The notes below the pieces were generated by a model. That model had not been told where the DNA came from, did not search any database, and was given only the letters and a program-made list of their open reading frames with translations. A program made the translations under genes and the position numbers. Below are positions 47,771 to 58,803 of a stretch of DNA of 64,000 bases, piece by piece; positions within the stretch are counted from its first letter, which is position 1, and the number at the start of each line of letters is the position of its first letter. This DNA comes from Plotosus lineatus (lineage: Eukaryota; Chordata; Actinopteri; Siluriformes; Plotosidae), in assembly GCA_024760905.1 (NCBI GenBank), contig CM045731.1, positions 55,237,001 through 55,301,000 of the forward strand, in the 5' to 3' direction.

Positions 47771-49489
47771 GGGGGTAGTGATGGGCAGGTTTGGTATCCA
47801 GGACAAGAAAACAGAAGGACAGCTGTTGATAGATTTTGCAAAAAGGATGGAAATGGCTGTGGTAAACACTTTTTTCCCCCCAGAAGAGACAGGAGTATAG
47901 GGTGACTTATAAAAGCAGATGTAGGAGCACACAGGTAGACGATGTCATTTGAAGCAAGTCAGTGACTGCAAAGTAGTAGTGGGTGAGAGTGTCGCCAAAC
48001 AGCATAAGGTGGTGGTGTGCAGGATGACGCTGATGGTGAGGAAGGTGAAGAAGGCAAAGGCAGAGCAGACGACAAAGTGGTGGAAGCTGAAAAAGGAAGA
48101 GTGCCGTGTTGTCTTCAAGGGGGAGTTGAAACAGGTTTTTGGTGGTCAGGAAATGCTTCCAGATGACTGGACAACTACAGCTAGTGTGATCAGGAAGGCA
48201 GGTAGGAGAGTACTTGGTGTGTTTTCTGGAAAGAAAGTAGATAACGAGACTTGGTGGTGGAATGAGGAAGTGCAGGAGTGTGTACAAAGGAAGAGGATAG
48301 CTAAGATGAAGTGGGACATAGAGAGGACCAAAGAGAGTAAACAGGAGTACAGGGAGACAAAGCGTAGCAGTGTCAAAGGCCAAACAGAGGGCATATGTAT
48401 GATAGGTTGGACAGTAAGGAGGGAGAAAATGATTTATACAGGTTGGCACAGCAGAGAAATAGAGGTGGGAAGGACATACAGCAAGTTAGATTGATTAAGG
48501 ACAGAGTGGGAAATGTATTGACTGATGACAGAAGTGTGCTGGGAAGATGGAAAGAGTGTTTTGAAGAGCTGATGAATGAGGAAAATGAGAAAGAAAAAAA
48601 GTAGAAGAGGTGACCGTTGAGGACCAGGAAGTAGCAAAGATTAGTAAGGGTGAAGTGATGAGGGCATTGAAGAGGATGAAGAGTGGAAAAGCATTTGTTC
48701 CTGTTGACATACCGGTGGAGGTATGAAAGTGTCTTGGAGAGGTAACAGTAGATTTTCTGACAAGAACATTCAACAATTTCTTAGAGACTGAGAGGATGCC
48801 GGAGGAATGGAGAAGTGTGATGGTGCCCATTTTTAAGAACAAGGGAGACGTGCAGAGTTGTGGCAACTACAGAAGGATAAAGTTGATGAGCCATACGATG
48901 AAGTTATGGGAAAGAATAGTGGAAGCTAAACTAAGGGCAGGGGTCAGCATTTGTGAACAACAGTTTGGTTTCATGCCAAGAAAGAGCACCACAGATGCAG
49001 TGTTTGCTTTGAGGATGTTAATAGAGAAGTACAGAGAAAGTTAGAAGGAGCTGCATTGTGCCTTTGTGCATCTGGAGAAAGCATATGACATGGAGTGGCA
49101 GAGAAGTATATTACAGTGGTGCAGGACATGTATGAGAGATGTAAGAGTGGTGAGGTGTGCTGTCAGTGTGGCAGAAGAGTTCAAAGTAGAGGTGGGACTG
49201 CATCAAGGGTCAGCTTTGAGCCCCTTCTTGTTTGCTATGGTGATGAACAGATTGACAGACGAGGTTAGATACAGTGATATGAAAAAGTATCTGAACCTTT
49301 TGGAATTTCTCACATTTCTGCATAAAATTACCATCAAATGTGATCTGATATTTGTCAAAATCACACAGATGAAAAAACAGTGTCTGCTTTAACTAAAACC
49401 ACCCAAACATTTATAGGTTTTCATATTTTAATGAGGATGCATGCAAACAATGACAGACGGGGGAGGAATAAGTAACTGAACCATCACAT

Positions 49490-50158
49490 TTAATATTTTG
49501 TGACTCCCTCTTTGGCAGCAATAACTTCAACCAGACGCTTCCTGTAGCTGCAGATCAGTCTGGCACATCGATCAGGACTAATCTTGGCCCATTCTTCTTT
49601 ACAAAACTGCTGTAGTTCAGTCAGATTCCTGGGATGTCTGGCATGAATCGCTGTCTTGACGTCATGCCCCAGCATCTCAATGGGGTTTAAGTCTGGACTT
49701 TGACTTGGCCACTCCAGAACGTGTATTTTGTTCTTCTGAAACCATTCTGAAGTTGATTTATTTCTGTGGTTTGGATCATTGTCTTGTTGCAGCATCCATC
49801 CTCTTTTTAGCTTCAACTGTCTGACAGACGGCCTCAGGTTTTCCTGCAAAACATCCTGATAAATTTTTGAATTCATTTTTCCATTAATGATTGCAAGTTG
49901 TCCAGGCCCCGAGGCAGCAAAACAGCCCCAAACCATGATGCACCCTCCACCATGCTTCACGGTGGGGATGAGGTGTTGACGTTGGTGAGATGTTCCATTT
50001 TTCCTCCACACATGACGTTGTGTGCTCCTCCCAAACAATTCAACTTTGGTTTCATGAGTCCACAAAATATTTTTCCAAAATTTGCGAACATTAAACAAGC
50101 AACAATGTTTTTTTAGACAGCAGTGGCTTCCTTTTTGGAGTCCTCCCATGAACACCAT
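49490..50158 (-). pseudogene. Tc1-like transposase, catalytic DDE part, inactive
   Basis: It encodes the RNase-H-like catalytic core: NILWTHETKVELFG, then GGGCIMVWGCFAASGPG, QQDNDPNH and SPDLNPIEMLGHDVK. In active Tc1-like enzymes the first motif normally reads (S/T)DETK; here the first catalytic Asp is His (WTHET). The second Asp (DNDP) and the final Glu (NPIE) are still present. The segment just before the first motif is also shorter than usual, and the frame is broken from the N-terminal half. Loss of the first catalytic acid together with the frameshift means no active enzyme is expected. Confidence 0.88.
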
Positions 50159-50261
50159 TCTTGGCCATTGCTTTACATATAGTTGACGTGTGCACAGAGA
50201 TATTGGACTGTGCCAGTGATTTCTGTAAGTCTTTAGCAGACACGCTAGGGTTTTTTTTTTT

Positions 50262-50489
50262 TTAATCTCTGAGTATTCTGCGCTGAACTCTTGGCGTCAT
50301 CTTTGGTGGACGGCCACTCCTTGGGAGAGAAGCAACAGTGCCAAACTCTCTCCATTTGTAGACAACTTCTCTGACTATCGATTGATGAACATCCAGACTT
50401 TTAGAGATGGTTTTGTATCCTTTCCCAGCTTTATACAAATCAACAATTCTTGATCGCAGGTCTTCAGACAGCTCTTTTGAGTGAGCCAT
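50262..50489 (-). pseudogene. Tc1-like transposase, N-terminal DNA-binding part
   Basis: Starts MAHSKELSEDLRSRIVDLYK at 50489 and runs through KAGKGYKTISKSLDVHQSIV and the GRPPK-like linker (RSGRPPKMTPRVQRR) to a stop at 50262. This is the paired-like helix-turn-helix that binds the terminal repeats, with the GRPP hook between its two subdomains. Frame upstream of the Met is open to 50627 but is terminal-repeat-side sequence, so MAHSKEL is the natural start. The catalytic half continues in another frame at 49490-50158; about 100 bp between them is frameshifted. Confidence 0.88.
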
Positions 50490-51400
50490 GGTCCACATCA
50501 GATATTGCTTCTCATCAAGACAATTCTTACCAGGTGAGTGTTTTATAGTGGGCAGGGCAGCTTTAAGCCACTGATCAGTGATTGGGCACACACCTGACTT
50601 AAATTGTTTGGTAAAAATTGGTTTCAATTGCTCTTTAAGTCTCCTTAGGTTGAGGGTTCAGTTACTTATTCCTCCCCCTTCTGTCATTGATTGCATGCTA
50701 TCCTCATTAAAATGTGAAAACCTATAAATGTTTGGGTGGTTTTAGTTAAAGCAGAGACTGTTTTTTCATCTGTGTGATTTTGACAAAGATCAGATCACAT
50801 TTGATGGTGATTTTATGCAGAAATGTGAGAAATTCCAAAAGGTTCGGATACTTTTTCATACCACTGTAAGATTCCTCATGGACTATGATGTTTGCAGATG
50901 ACATTGTGATCTGTAGTGAGAGCAGAGAAGAAGTGCAGGAAAATCAAGAGAGGTGACGGTATGCCCTGAAAGGGAGAAGAATGAAGGTTAGCCTCAGTAA
51001 GACAGAATGCATGTGTGTGAACGACAAGGACCCAAGAGGAATGGTGAGGTTACAGGGGGCAGAGATAAAGAAGGTGGAGGATTTTAAGTACTTAGGCTCA
51101 ACAATCCAGAGCAATGGAGAGTGAGGAAAAGAGGTCAAGAAGCGTGTGCAGGCAGGTTGGAATGGTTGGAGAAAAGTGTTCGGTGTGATAGGAAGGTATT
51201 GGCAAGAATGAAAGGAAAAGTGTACAAGACGGTGTTGAGGACAGCGATGTTGTATGGTTTAGAAACCGTGGCCCTGGGAAAAAGACAGGAGGCAGAGCTG
51301 GAGGTAGCAGAGATGAAAATGTCGAGGTTCTCTTTGGGAGTAACGAGGATGGATAGGATCAGGAATGAGTACATCGGAGGGACAGCACATGAAAGAAGTT

Positions 51401-51658
51401 TTGGAGATGGTTTGACCATGTACAGAGGAGGGATCGTGAGTATATTGGTAGTAGGATGCTGAGGTTGGAACTACCAGGCAGAAGGCCTAGAGAAAGACCA
51501 AAGAGAAGATTTATATCCATATATTTATCCATATATTTGAGGATATAAATCTTCTCTTTGGTCTTCCTCTAGGCCTTCTGCCCGGTAGTTCCAACCTCAA
51601 CATCCTACTACCAATATACTCACGATCCCTCCTCTGTACATGGTCAAACCATCTCCAA
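51401..51658. repeat. inverted duplication (118-bp arms, 22-bp spacer) inside the second LINE copy
   Basis: Bases 51401-51518 recur as their reverse complement at 51541-51658 with about three mismatches. The spacer is AT-rich (atatatttatcc repeated in part). Both arms share the same small deletion relative to the intact copy at 62733 (ggagatggtttgacc), so the second arm was copied from the first and not from another LINE. Confidence 0.9.
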
Positions 51659-51777
51659 TGTGGTATAAATGTGGTGAAGGAGGACATGAAGGCAGTTGGT
51701 GTAAGAGAAGATGCAGAGGATAGGATGAGATGGAGGCAGATGATTCACTGTGACGACGGGAAAAAAAAGATTATTGG

Positions 51778-52050
51778 GCTTGGCAAGGGCGTGTCTGTGT
51801 GGAGTTTGTATGTTCTCCCCGTGACTGCGTGGGTTCCCTCTAGGTGCTCCGGTTTCCACCCACCATCTAGAAACATGCACAGTAGGCTGATAGGTGGTTC
51901 CAAACCACACCTACATGTGAGTATGATTGCCTGTTAATGGCATAGGGAGCTATTTAGGGTGTACCCTGCCTTCGCCCACAGATGGCTGAGAAGGGTACCA
52001 GCTTCTTCATGACTGATTAGGATTACACGACTAAGAAAATGATTAAATGA
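51778..52050 (+). mobile_element. SINE family B copy, head truncated
   Basis: Starts at ggcttggcaagggcgtgtct, contains gtggagtttgtatgttctcc and ends near gactaagaaaatgattaaat. It directly follows the 3' end of the second RTE-like LINE copy. Confidence 0.78.
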
Positions 52051-52375
52051 ATGACTAGTACTAGTCTTACTGTTATTACTATTACAATTACTATTATTAA
52101 TTGTACCAGGTTTCCTATTACAGCTATAATTATTTTTATTATTACCACTACTGACAGTAGTATCACAACTGCTATTACCAATAATACTAATAATAATACT
52201 TTGTTACGCCAATTACGTTCATTATTATTACTATTAATACTACTTGAACTAAAAATTACAATTTTCGTAATAACTCTAATCAGAATTAAGTGGGTCAGAA
52301 AATGAATGAATGAATATTACTACTACTACCACTACTATCACTACTAATAATAATAATAATAACAAGAGTCTTCTT
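52040..52375. repeat. degenerate ATT/ACT trinucleotide-like region
   Basis: Loose repeats of att, act and ata (attactattac, aataataataat) for about 300 bp. It is followed at 52378-52432 by a minus-strand fragment of the shared SINE A/LINE tail (tttcggcttattcccttttc, aggggtcgccacagcaaatc). Confidence 0.75.
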
Positions 52376-52434
52376 CTTCTCCTTTCGGCTTATTCCCTTT
52401 TCCAGGGGTCGCCACAGCAAATCATCTGAGATGT

Positions 52435-53960
52435 AAAATTTAAAATGTTAAAAATACAACCACGTTAAGGGCAAAATAATGCAGTAAAGAATAGCATTAA
52501 AATGTACAATAAATATATATATATATATAAAGTATAAAATTGTTTTAAATTTACAATAAGGTTTTGTTAGGGTACGTGTAAAAATGAAAATTAAAAAACA
52601 TGCTTTTTTATTAGGTGGAGTCTAACACTACTATAGAGGTTTTTCTGTATCGGCTTTGCTCTGGTATTTGGTTGTGTATTGAGTTGTGTTTTGAGCGATG
52701 GATGGATTTCTAAGTGCGCACACTGTTGTTCATGATATCATTTCTGAAGTGACACACGAGGCTGAAAACCTCAATTTCCCCTCAAGTTTCCTCACGTATT
52801 CTTTTATTTTTTCTGCTTCAGTCACTAACTTTATTCCTCATATTCCCACCAAGGCCCTGAAACAGTCGCAGGCCATGAAGATTTTAGATTGATTTTTTTT
52901 TTTTTTTTAATAGGTCGGTGTGCTTTGAGTCTGTCACTGAGCTGAAAGTCACTTTGTCTTCATGGGTTTGTCCCTGTGCTGCGCATCATTAAGCAGCTCT
53001 GCGTAGCGTCACAGTTCAAGCAACAGCCGGCATTTTATGTGTTCGTCTGGCGATGCTTGCCTTGATAAACACCTTATTCCTTTTGATGAAGATATCCATT
53101 CTAATCAGTTTTATAAATCAGGCTTTCAATTATCCAATAAAGCTCTTCCATTTGTGGTGCCGTAATTAAGCTCATCAGTCAGCGTTTATTTAATCATGAT
53201 GGTGTCAGGTGTAATACGAGATCCTAATTAATTTACATCAGACACAAGGAGGGATTTCGATGTTCCAAAGATGATTCTGCTGCATTTCCAACCGGCGCAG
53301 TGTGGCTTATCGATATTTTATAGATTCTTGTAGTTTTAGACATCTTAAAACAATATACTCCTTCATAAATATTTTATTCAGTAAGTGTCATTCAGGAACA
53401 GAGTCGTCAAATGAAAACGCCCCAGAACAGTCCTGTGACGTTTTCGATAGGGACTTGTTCCTCATTGTATTTTTTCTTTTACAAAGTAATTGGAGCCAGG
53501 AGGAAAATAAAGAAATAGAAGGGAGTTTGTGTTGTTAAATTCATTCATTGCATGAGTGTAATAGAAAAACGACTGATGTGAATAGATTTTTGAAAATAGC
53601 ATCAAGATGATTCACAATTTCTGAACATGTATGTAAATGGCGAGAAGGTCGCGTGATTGATTTGCAGATGTCTGGCAGAAAAAATTGACCCTCCTGCTAT
53701 TATAGCAGTCATTTTTTTTGTTTTGTTTTTGTTTTAAAACCATTCACTTTTTATATGCGTGTTATTAGTGTGAACAAAACGTGAATAAAATATGAAAGAT
53801 CTCGGAATATACAGGATATGGTGGATGTCAGCCAGTGTCCAACTTGTTGCTTTTCCCTACAAATGAAAAACAAGTAATCGGTGAGCATAATGACGACTTT
53901 GTGACCTTCTCTGCGGACTGTTTGTGGCCCGTTTGAGAAGTAGTTGAGACTGTTCTGTGT
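52435..53960. other. intron DNA, partly low-repeat
   Basis: From about 52920 to 53300 the sequence lacks repeat hallmarks and has clustered TAAT/ATTA motifs (gccgtaattaagctcatcag, ctaattaatttacatcagac). It is a possible conserved noncoding element; no gene. Confidence 0.4.
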
Positions 53961-53967
53961 CACAGTG

Positions 53968-54262
53968 GGGCCAGTGGCGTAGTAGTTAGGGTGCTGCGCT
54001 CATGATCGGGAGGTTGTGAGTTTGAATCCCACTGAGACCCTCACTGTGCTAAGACCCCTGGGCAAGGTCTCAACCACAAGTGTGCCTCTGTTTACCCAGC
54101 AGTATAAATGGGTACCAGCAAAATATACTGGGAAGGTAACCTGTGATGGACTAGCATTCCATCCAGGGGGAGTTGAACTCCTCATCGCTTCACGCTACGG
54201 AAACCGGGGAAAAGCACCGGCCTGATGAGCCACAAGCCTCGGGTGTAAAAACCCAACAGACT
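53968..54262 (+). mobile_element. SINE family C copy
   Basis: tRNA-like head gtggcgtagtagttagggtg with ctcatgatcgggaggttgtg and B box gagtttgaatcccact. The body includes tgtgatggactagcattcca. Same family as 61925-62195. Confidence 0.82.
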
Positions 54263-54571
54263 TACCTACCTACCTGTGTCACAGACTTGTTTTGCGGCAT
54301 TCACAGAAAGTTTAAACCTGTTTGAAATTTTTTGCAATGCATTCACAAACCAGGTAATTGAAATACCGTGAATGTTGCGCAACAAATTTGAGATCGAAAA
54401 GCAACAAGCACAAATTGCTTTTTATCACAAGTGTAATATAATCACCCCATGTATCATACAAAATGGACCTGTTGTGCTACGAAAAATACCATCATAAAAA
54501 CACTGTTGCCCTTTGTGTTGATAATTTTCAGTCAGATTCATGTCACAGATCTGTTGTGCGGTGCCCGAGAC

Positions 54572-55026
54572 CAGTGGTCCCCAACCCTCGAGCCGTGGAC
54601 CGGGACCGGTACGTGAATCAATTGGTACCGGGCCACACAAAAAATAATTATTTTTAATATAATAATAATTCTTTCGGTTACATGTCGGTCATTTGAGCGC
54701 TAAAATGTAACCCACAAGGGGACGGCACATGAACAGAGGCGAGTTGGACAAGTTTCAAACAATAGCGGGGATTTCGGGTGCGACTGAGCCTGAGCCTTCA
54801 TTCTCCCCGCTGGTGCACCATCGTCTGTGTGCTTTTTTTTATAAAAAAGAAGAGTTCGAGCTTGATTAAAAATGTAACGCTTAATCCTGATTAGGGAGGC
54901 TGGTGGACATCTCTGGGAAAGGGCTGGGTATTATATTCACAATATAAACAAGCTTCCCCCCCCCCACCATGGTAAAATTGTCAAGTGTTGACCGGTCCGC
55001 GGTGATGAAAAGGTTGGGGATCACTG
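54572..55026. mobile_element. hAT-type MITE, 455 bp, with 8-bp target-site duplication
   Basis: Ends cagtggtccccaaccctcga and (complement) cagtgatccccaaccttttc. The flanking 8-bp direct repeats are cccgagac (54564-54571) and ccctagac (55027-55034), one mismatch; 8 bp is the hAT signature. Interior keeps gtggaccgggaccggtacgt and ccggtccgcggtgatg. No transposase. Confidence 0.88.
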
Positions 55027-55034
55027 CCCTAGAC

Positions 55035-56430
55035 AACATCCTACAGCTGTCTCACAATAAATATGTATGAATTTTGTACACTATTTTTTGATAATGTTAT
55101 GTGTTCAGAATGTTTTTTCTTACAATAGTCCTGTTGAAACTCTACATTCAATTCATAGGACTTTCTTATATACTCATGTGTATCATATAACATTTTTACA
55201 ACAGTATTACTTTGAGCCACATGGTAGTCATACGTCATCTAAATCTCATAGGAACATTTGAACAAAAAAAAATTTTTTTAATCTGTCAGTGCTCGTATCA
55301 TTTTTGTATAAACCTTATACGATTTAACTTGTACGATTTAACTTGTAGAACAGACCTACATCCTTACATATATAAATATAACTACACAGCTTTCAAATCT
55401 GCCTCATCTAATCTTCCACCAGTCTGCTTAATCCGTGTACAAAAAAAAAAAAAAAATCGCAGGTTGTTAGTGAAAGAAAATTTAAAACATTGTTGGCAAA
55501 CTGAAAATTGGAAAAGCGTTGGAACATTGAAAGCAGTACACTGGGCCTATTTGTTAATTGCTGACTCAACCTTTGGTGGTTCTCTAAAAGTCCTTGGTAT
55601 GCAACAATGGCTACAATGGATTTATGATAAAACTCAAGTTGTGCACGACAGTTAAATCTTTAAGCGGAAGGTTACCGACCTTTATTGCATAAGTGGATAT
55701 TACAGTATTGTTAGATTTCTGAGGCAAATGAGCCCTAGAACATTAGGCAGAACATTAGCTTGTTGTGCCAAATTAGGCTGGTAAGATAGATAGAGATGGC
55801 CTGGACTCGGCTCTCTCTTTTCTATTATCTCGCTTTGTTTGGTGAGTCATGAAAACTGATTGTAGATTAGTTTGTTGTCTGATTGTGTTAGCTTTATACG
55901 TCTCCGATAAAGCTAAAGCAACTGCCGTGTATTGCTGATTGCTTTTCACTCATTGGAGCCGCATCCTACAGGAAGGTGTAATATATGATCCAAATTCACC
56001 TCGCCTTAGCAACTGCCTTTATCTAATGCCATAGATAGGAGTAATGACCCCACTTTAGGTCTACTTTTCTATTCAGGGCTTTGAGGAATTGTATGTCCCG
56101 CTCTTTATTGTTTGATCAATAATACGGCAACCAAGCAGCTGAGGTCTGAAGTTGTTTACTGTTTCAGCTAAAGGAGGGGGTGTCATCATTTTTTAAAAGC
56201 GTCTGTAATTCTGCTTTATATTGCATTTGTTCATTATTAATTAATTTTAATTTGCTCAGTCCTATTGAAAAATGGCTCCTTCTGTACACAGGGATTGAGT
56301 TCAGACGGATGTTACGTATACTTGGGATGTTTACAGCTTTGGATTAGTTACAGTTAATGTTCTAGTTATTGTTGGATAAAATATTAAAATAAATAAGGAT
56401 TATATTTACATATAAATAATTTAAGTATAA
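55035..56430. other. unclassified intron DNA, partly low-repeat
   Basis: The frame at 55212 is AT-rich and featureless. Region 55830-56250 lacks repeat features and is a second candidate for conserved noncoding DNA. Confidence 0.4.
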
Positions 56431-56436
56431 TATTTG

Positions 56437-56750
56437 GCAGGGTAAGGTGGCATAGTGGCTAGCACATCCGCCTCACGGCAAGAAGGTCCTTGTTTCAATT
56501 CCCAGCTTGGGCGTTTCTGTGTGGAGTTTGCATGTTCTCCCTGTGCTTGTGTGGGCTTCCTCCAGGTACTCTGGTTTCTTCCCACAGTACAAAAGCATGC
56601 ACAGTAATTCAGTTGGCTGTTAAAAATCACTACAGGTGTGAGTGTTGAGTGGTTGTGTGAGTGTTGGCCCTGCGATGGTCTGGAAAGCCTTCTAGGGTTT
56701 ACCTCGCCCAGAGTCGGTTAGGATCAAGCGGTTCAGAAAACGAATGAATA
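56437..56750 (+). mobile_element. SINE family B copy, near full length
   Basis: Head ggcagggtaaggtggcatag, tggctagcacatccgcctca, then gtggagtttgcatgttctcc, and tail agcggttcagaaaacgaatg. Followed directly by another copy in the same direction. Confidence 0.82.
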
Positions 56751-56754
56751 AATA

Positions 56755-57055
56755 TGGGGGGGTTGGATAGCATGTTCATCTCACAGCAAGAAGGTCCTGG
56801 TTTGGGTTTCCTGGTGTAGGCATCTCTGTGAAGACTTTGTATGTTCTCCTTATGTTTAGAACATGCACATTGGACTAACTGTTCTAAATTGCCTCAAGTG
56901 TGAGTGCGAATGGCTGTGTGTGTTGTATTGCAATAGTCTGGTGAGATCTACAGGGTGAGCCTATTGTTGGCCGACAGTGGCACTAGACCCCCCCACCCCC
57001 CCACCCGTGAACTTGATAGGATTAAGTGATTATGGAAATGAGTGAGAGAGTGCCA
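56755..57055 (+). mobile_element. SINE family B copy, second in tandem
   Basis: Head-like ggggggttggatagcatgtt, then ctcacagcaagaaggtcctg, and a tail ending ggattaagtgattatggaaa. More diverged than its neighbour at 56437. Confidence 0.75.
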
Positions 57056-57897
57056 CAGCCTCATTCATAAATAACTCGTGAATTTTTTTTGTTGTTGTTG
57101 TTCAGTTTTTTTCTCATATTTATTTGACGGTGTGACATAACAGGATGGCATAGGCTTGCGGAAGTGGGATTTGAATGCAATGTGGTTCCGTTCATATATA
57201 AAATGTGTCAAATCGTATGATATTCATACAAAAGTGATACAGTTGTTAAAGGAGAAAAATATTTTCATACAATATTCCTGTGGTACTGTTCATTTCCAAC
57301 CACCGTAAAGTTCAACCAAACACTTGCAAAAATTCAGTATGATACACATGGGTAAGTAAGCAATAAGGAAGTGGATTTAATAGAGATCCATCTTTGGACT
57401 CTTGTAAAAAAAAAACAACAACAACAACATACGATTCTTGGTGGATCAGCTGATCTAAAAAGTGTATCAAGTTCGCATATTAAACATAACAGCTATAAGA
57501 CATTATGAGGCGTCACACAACAGACCTAGGAAATGAATCTGATGTTTAGAATTACACTTTTTTTCCCCCCTCTCTCTACAACAGCATTTTAAATCACACA
57601 ACAGGTGAATATCGTGGAACACGCCCACACCTGTCTTCAGAATTTCCCTAGTGTCATTATTTTCCTGTTGTGTATCATATATGATAGGGCTTTAGTAAAG
57701 GGGTGGTCTTTAAATAAAGTAAATGGTAATTAAAAATGTATCCAGTTGAATTTCTAGACATAGAAAAATCAAAACCACACTGTGCTTAAATACTTTAATC
57801 TGATTGGCTGGAAAGTCGGTCAGAATTTTCTCCAAGAAAAGCTCCGGCAGTTGTTCCAGCTGCAAGACAAATCTCAGGTTGCATTCACTGTTATATA

Positions 57898-58801
57898 CAG
57901 TCAGCCCTCTACTTACGAAAGCCTCTGAATACAAAAAATCCAGCTTACGAAAAACATTTTCCTAAATTTTCATCCTCTTTTTACAAAAACAACCTCTTTT
58001 TACGAAAAGCGCCAAACACGCCATTCAAAAATTCAAACGCGCCATTCACAAATTCAAACAATATTGCTTGTTGCTCTCTCATTGGCTGTCTCCCAACATC
58101 CGCACCGCTGGCCTCCCATTGGCCAGGAGGCAGCTGAACTGTACCCATACTTCCTGTTTGTCACAGGCGTGAGAGAGGAGACTTCAACAGAAACTTTGGC
58201 TCGTGAGTTTATTTTGAGATTGATCATTGCAGTGTTATATTTCGTTATCCATCATGGACCCGGAAAATACAGAAAAGCGGAAATACAGTGACAGAGGCGA
58301 TTATTTCGGAACGATATTGAAGCAGAAGGAGGGATGAAAACAGTGCTCCGTTGGACAAGACCTCCGATCTCGCAAGTAAGCAAGTTAATATTGAATCAGA
58401 ACCTCTGATCTTTCAAACAGGTACTGTAATTCCGCTTTAAATACATCCCGTGCATTTAAACATTTAAATACAATTGCACCGTCAGCTGCGCGCTGCGTGT
58501 GGGCAGAGCCTGCATTTGGCAAAACACACTAGAGAGACAGAGAGAGAGAGAAAGAGAGTTTTGTGTGTGTGAGAGAGAGAGACAGATAAAGACAGAGAGA
58601 GAGAGAGAGTGAGTTTCATTTAACACATATTTCATACAAAATTGGTGTACTTTTATAATTTTTAAAGGGTTTATGGGGTAGTCTTGGGAGCCTTGGAACG
58701 AATCATACGTTTTACATGTAAAATGCGCCTCTACTTACGAAAACGCCAGGCTACGAAAAAGGCTCTGGAACGGATTAATTTCATAAGTAGAGGGCCAACT
58801 G
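57898..58801. mobile_element. pogo/Tigger-like element, 904 bp, with clear terminal inverted repeats
   Basis: Ends cagtcagccctctacttacg and (complement) cagttggccctctacttatg, about 23 bp matching with few mismatches, flanked by TA (57896-57897 and 58802-58803). Inside, near 58254, a short frame MDPENTEKRKYSDRGDYFGT resembles the start of a transposase but stops soon after. (AG)n tracts lie at 58528-58612. Internally deleted and non-autonomous. Confidence 0.85.
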
Positions 58802-58803
58802 TA

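Larger units (their letters stand above)
49272..50866 (-). mobile_element. Tc1-like DNA transposon, full length but defective
   Basis: A 1,595-bp element flanked by a TA duplication (49270-49271 and 50867-50868). Its terminal inverted repeats are about 211 bp (49272-49482 and 50656-50866), beginning cagtgatatgaaaaagtatc on the left. Such long repeats are typical of fish Tc1-like elements. The transposase gene is on the minus strand and broken. The element sits inside the LINE at 47775-51775 and is therefore younger than it. In the other LINE copies the codons either side of the site are continuous, so the empty site can be read directly. Confidence 0.95.
47775..51775 (+). mobile_element. RTE-like non-LTR retrotransposon, degenerate and interrupted (second copy)
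   Basis: The endonuclease C-terminus (GRFGIQDKKTEGQ, about 47790) is followed by VVKVKK/WKLKKEECR, the linker (WWNEEVQECVQRKRIAKMKW, about 48255) and the RT (CEQQFGFMPRKSTTDAVFAL at about 48955; LHQGSALSPFLFAMVM at about 49200). At 49270 a Tc1-like transposon interrupts the frame, and the FADD segment resumes at about 50890 (MMFADDIVICSES). The C-terminal part carries an inverted duplication (51401-51658), and the element ends with gattcactgtgacgacggg followed by A-rich sequence at about 51775. Several stops (for example at 48726 and 49044) and frameshifts show it is dead. Confidence 0.85.

Noticed and set aside
47907..48449. 180-codon minus-strand open frame
   Set aside because: Antisense shadow of the second RTE-like LINE copy.
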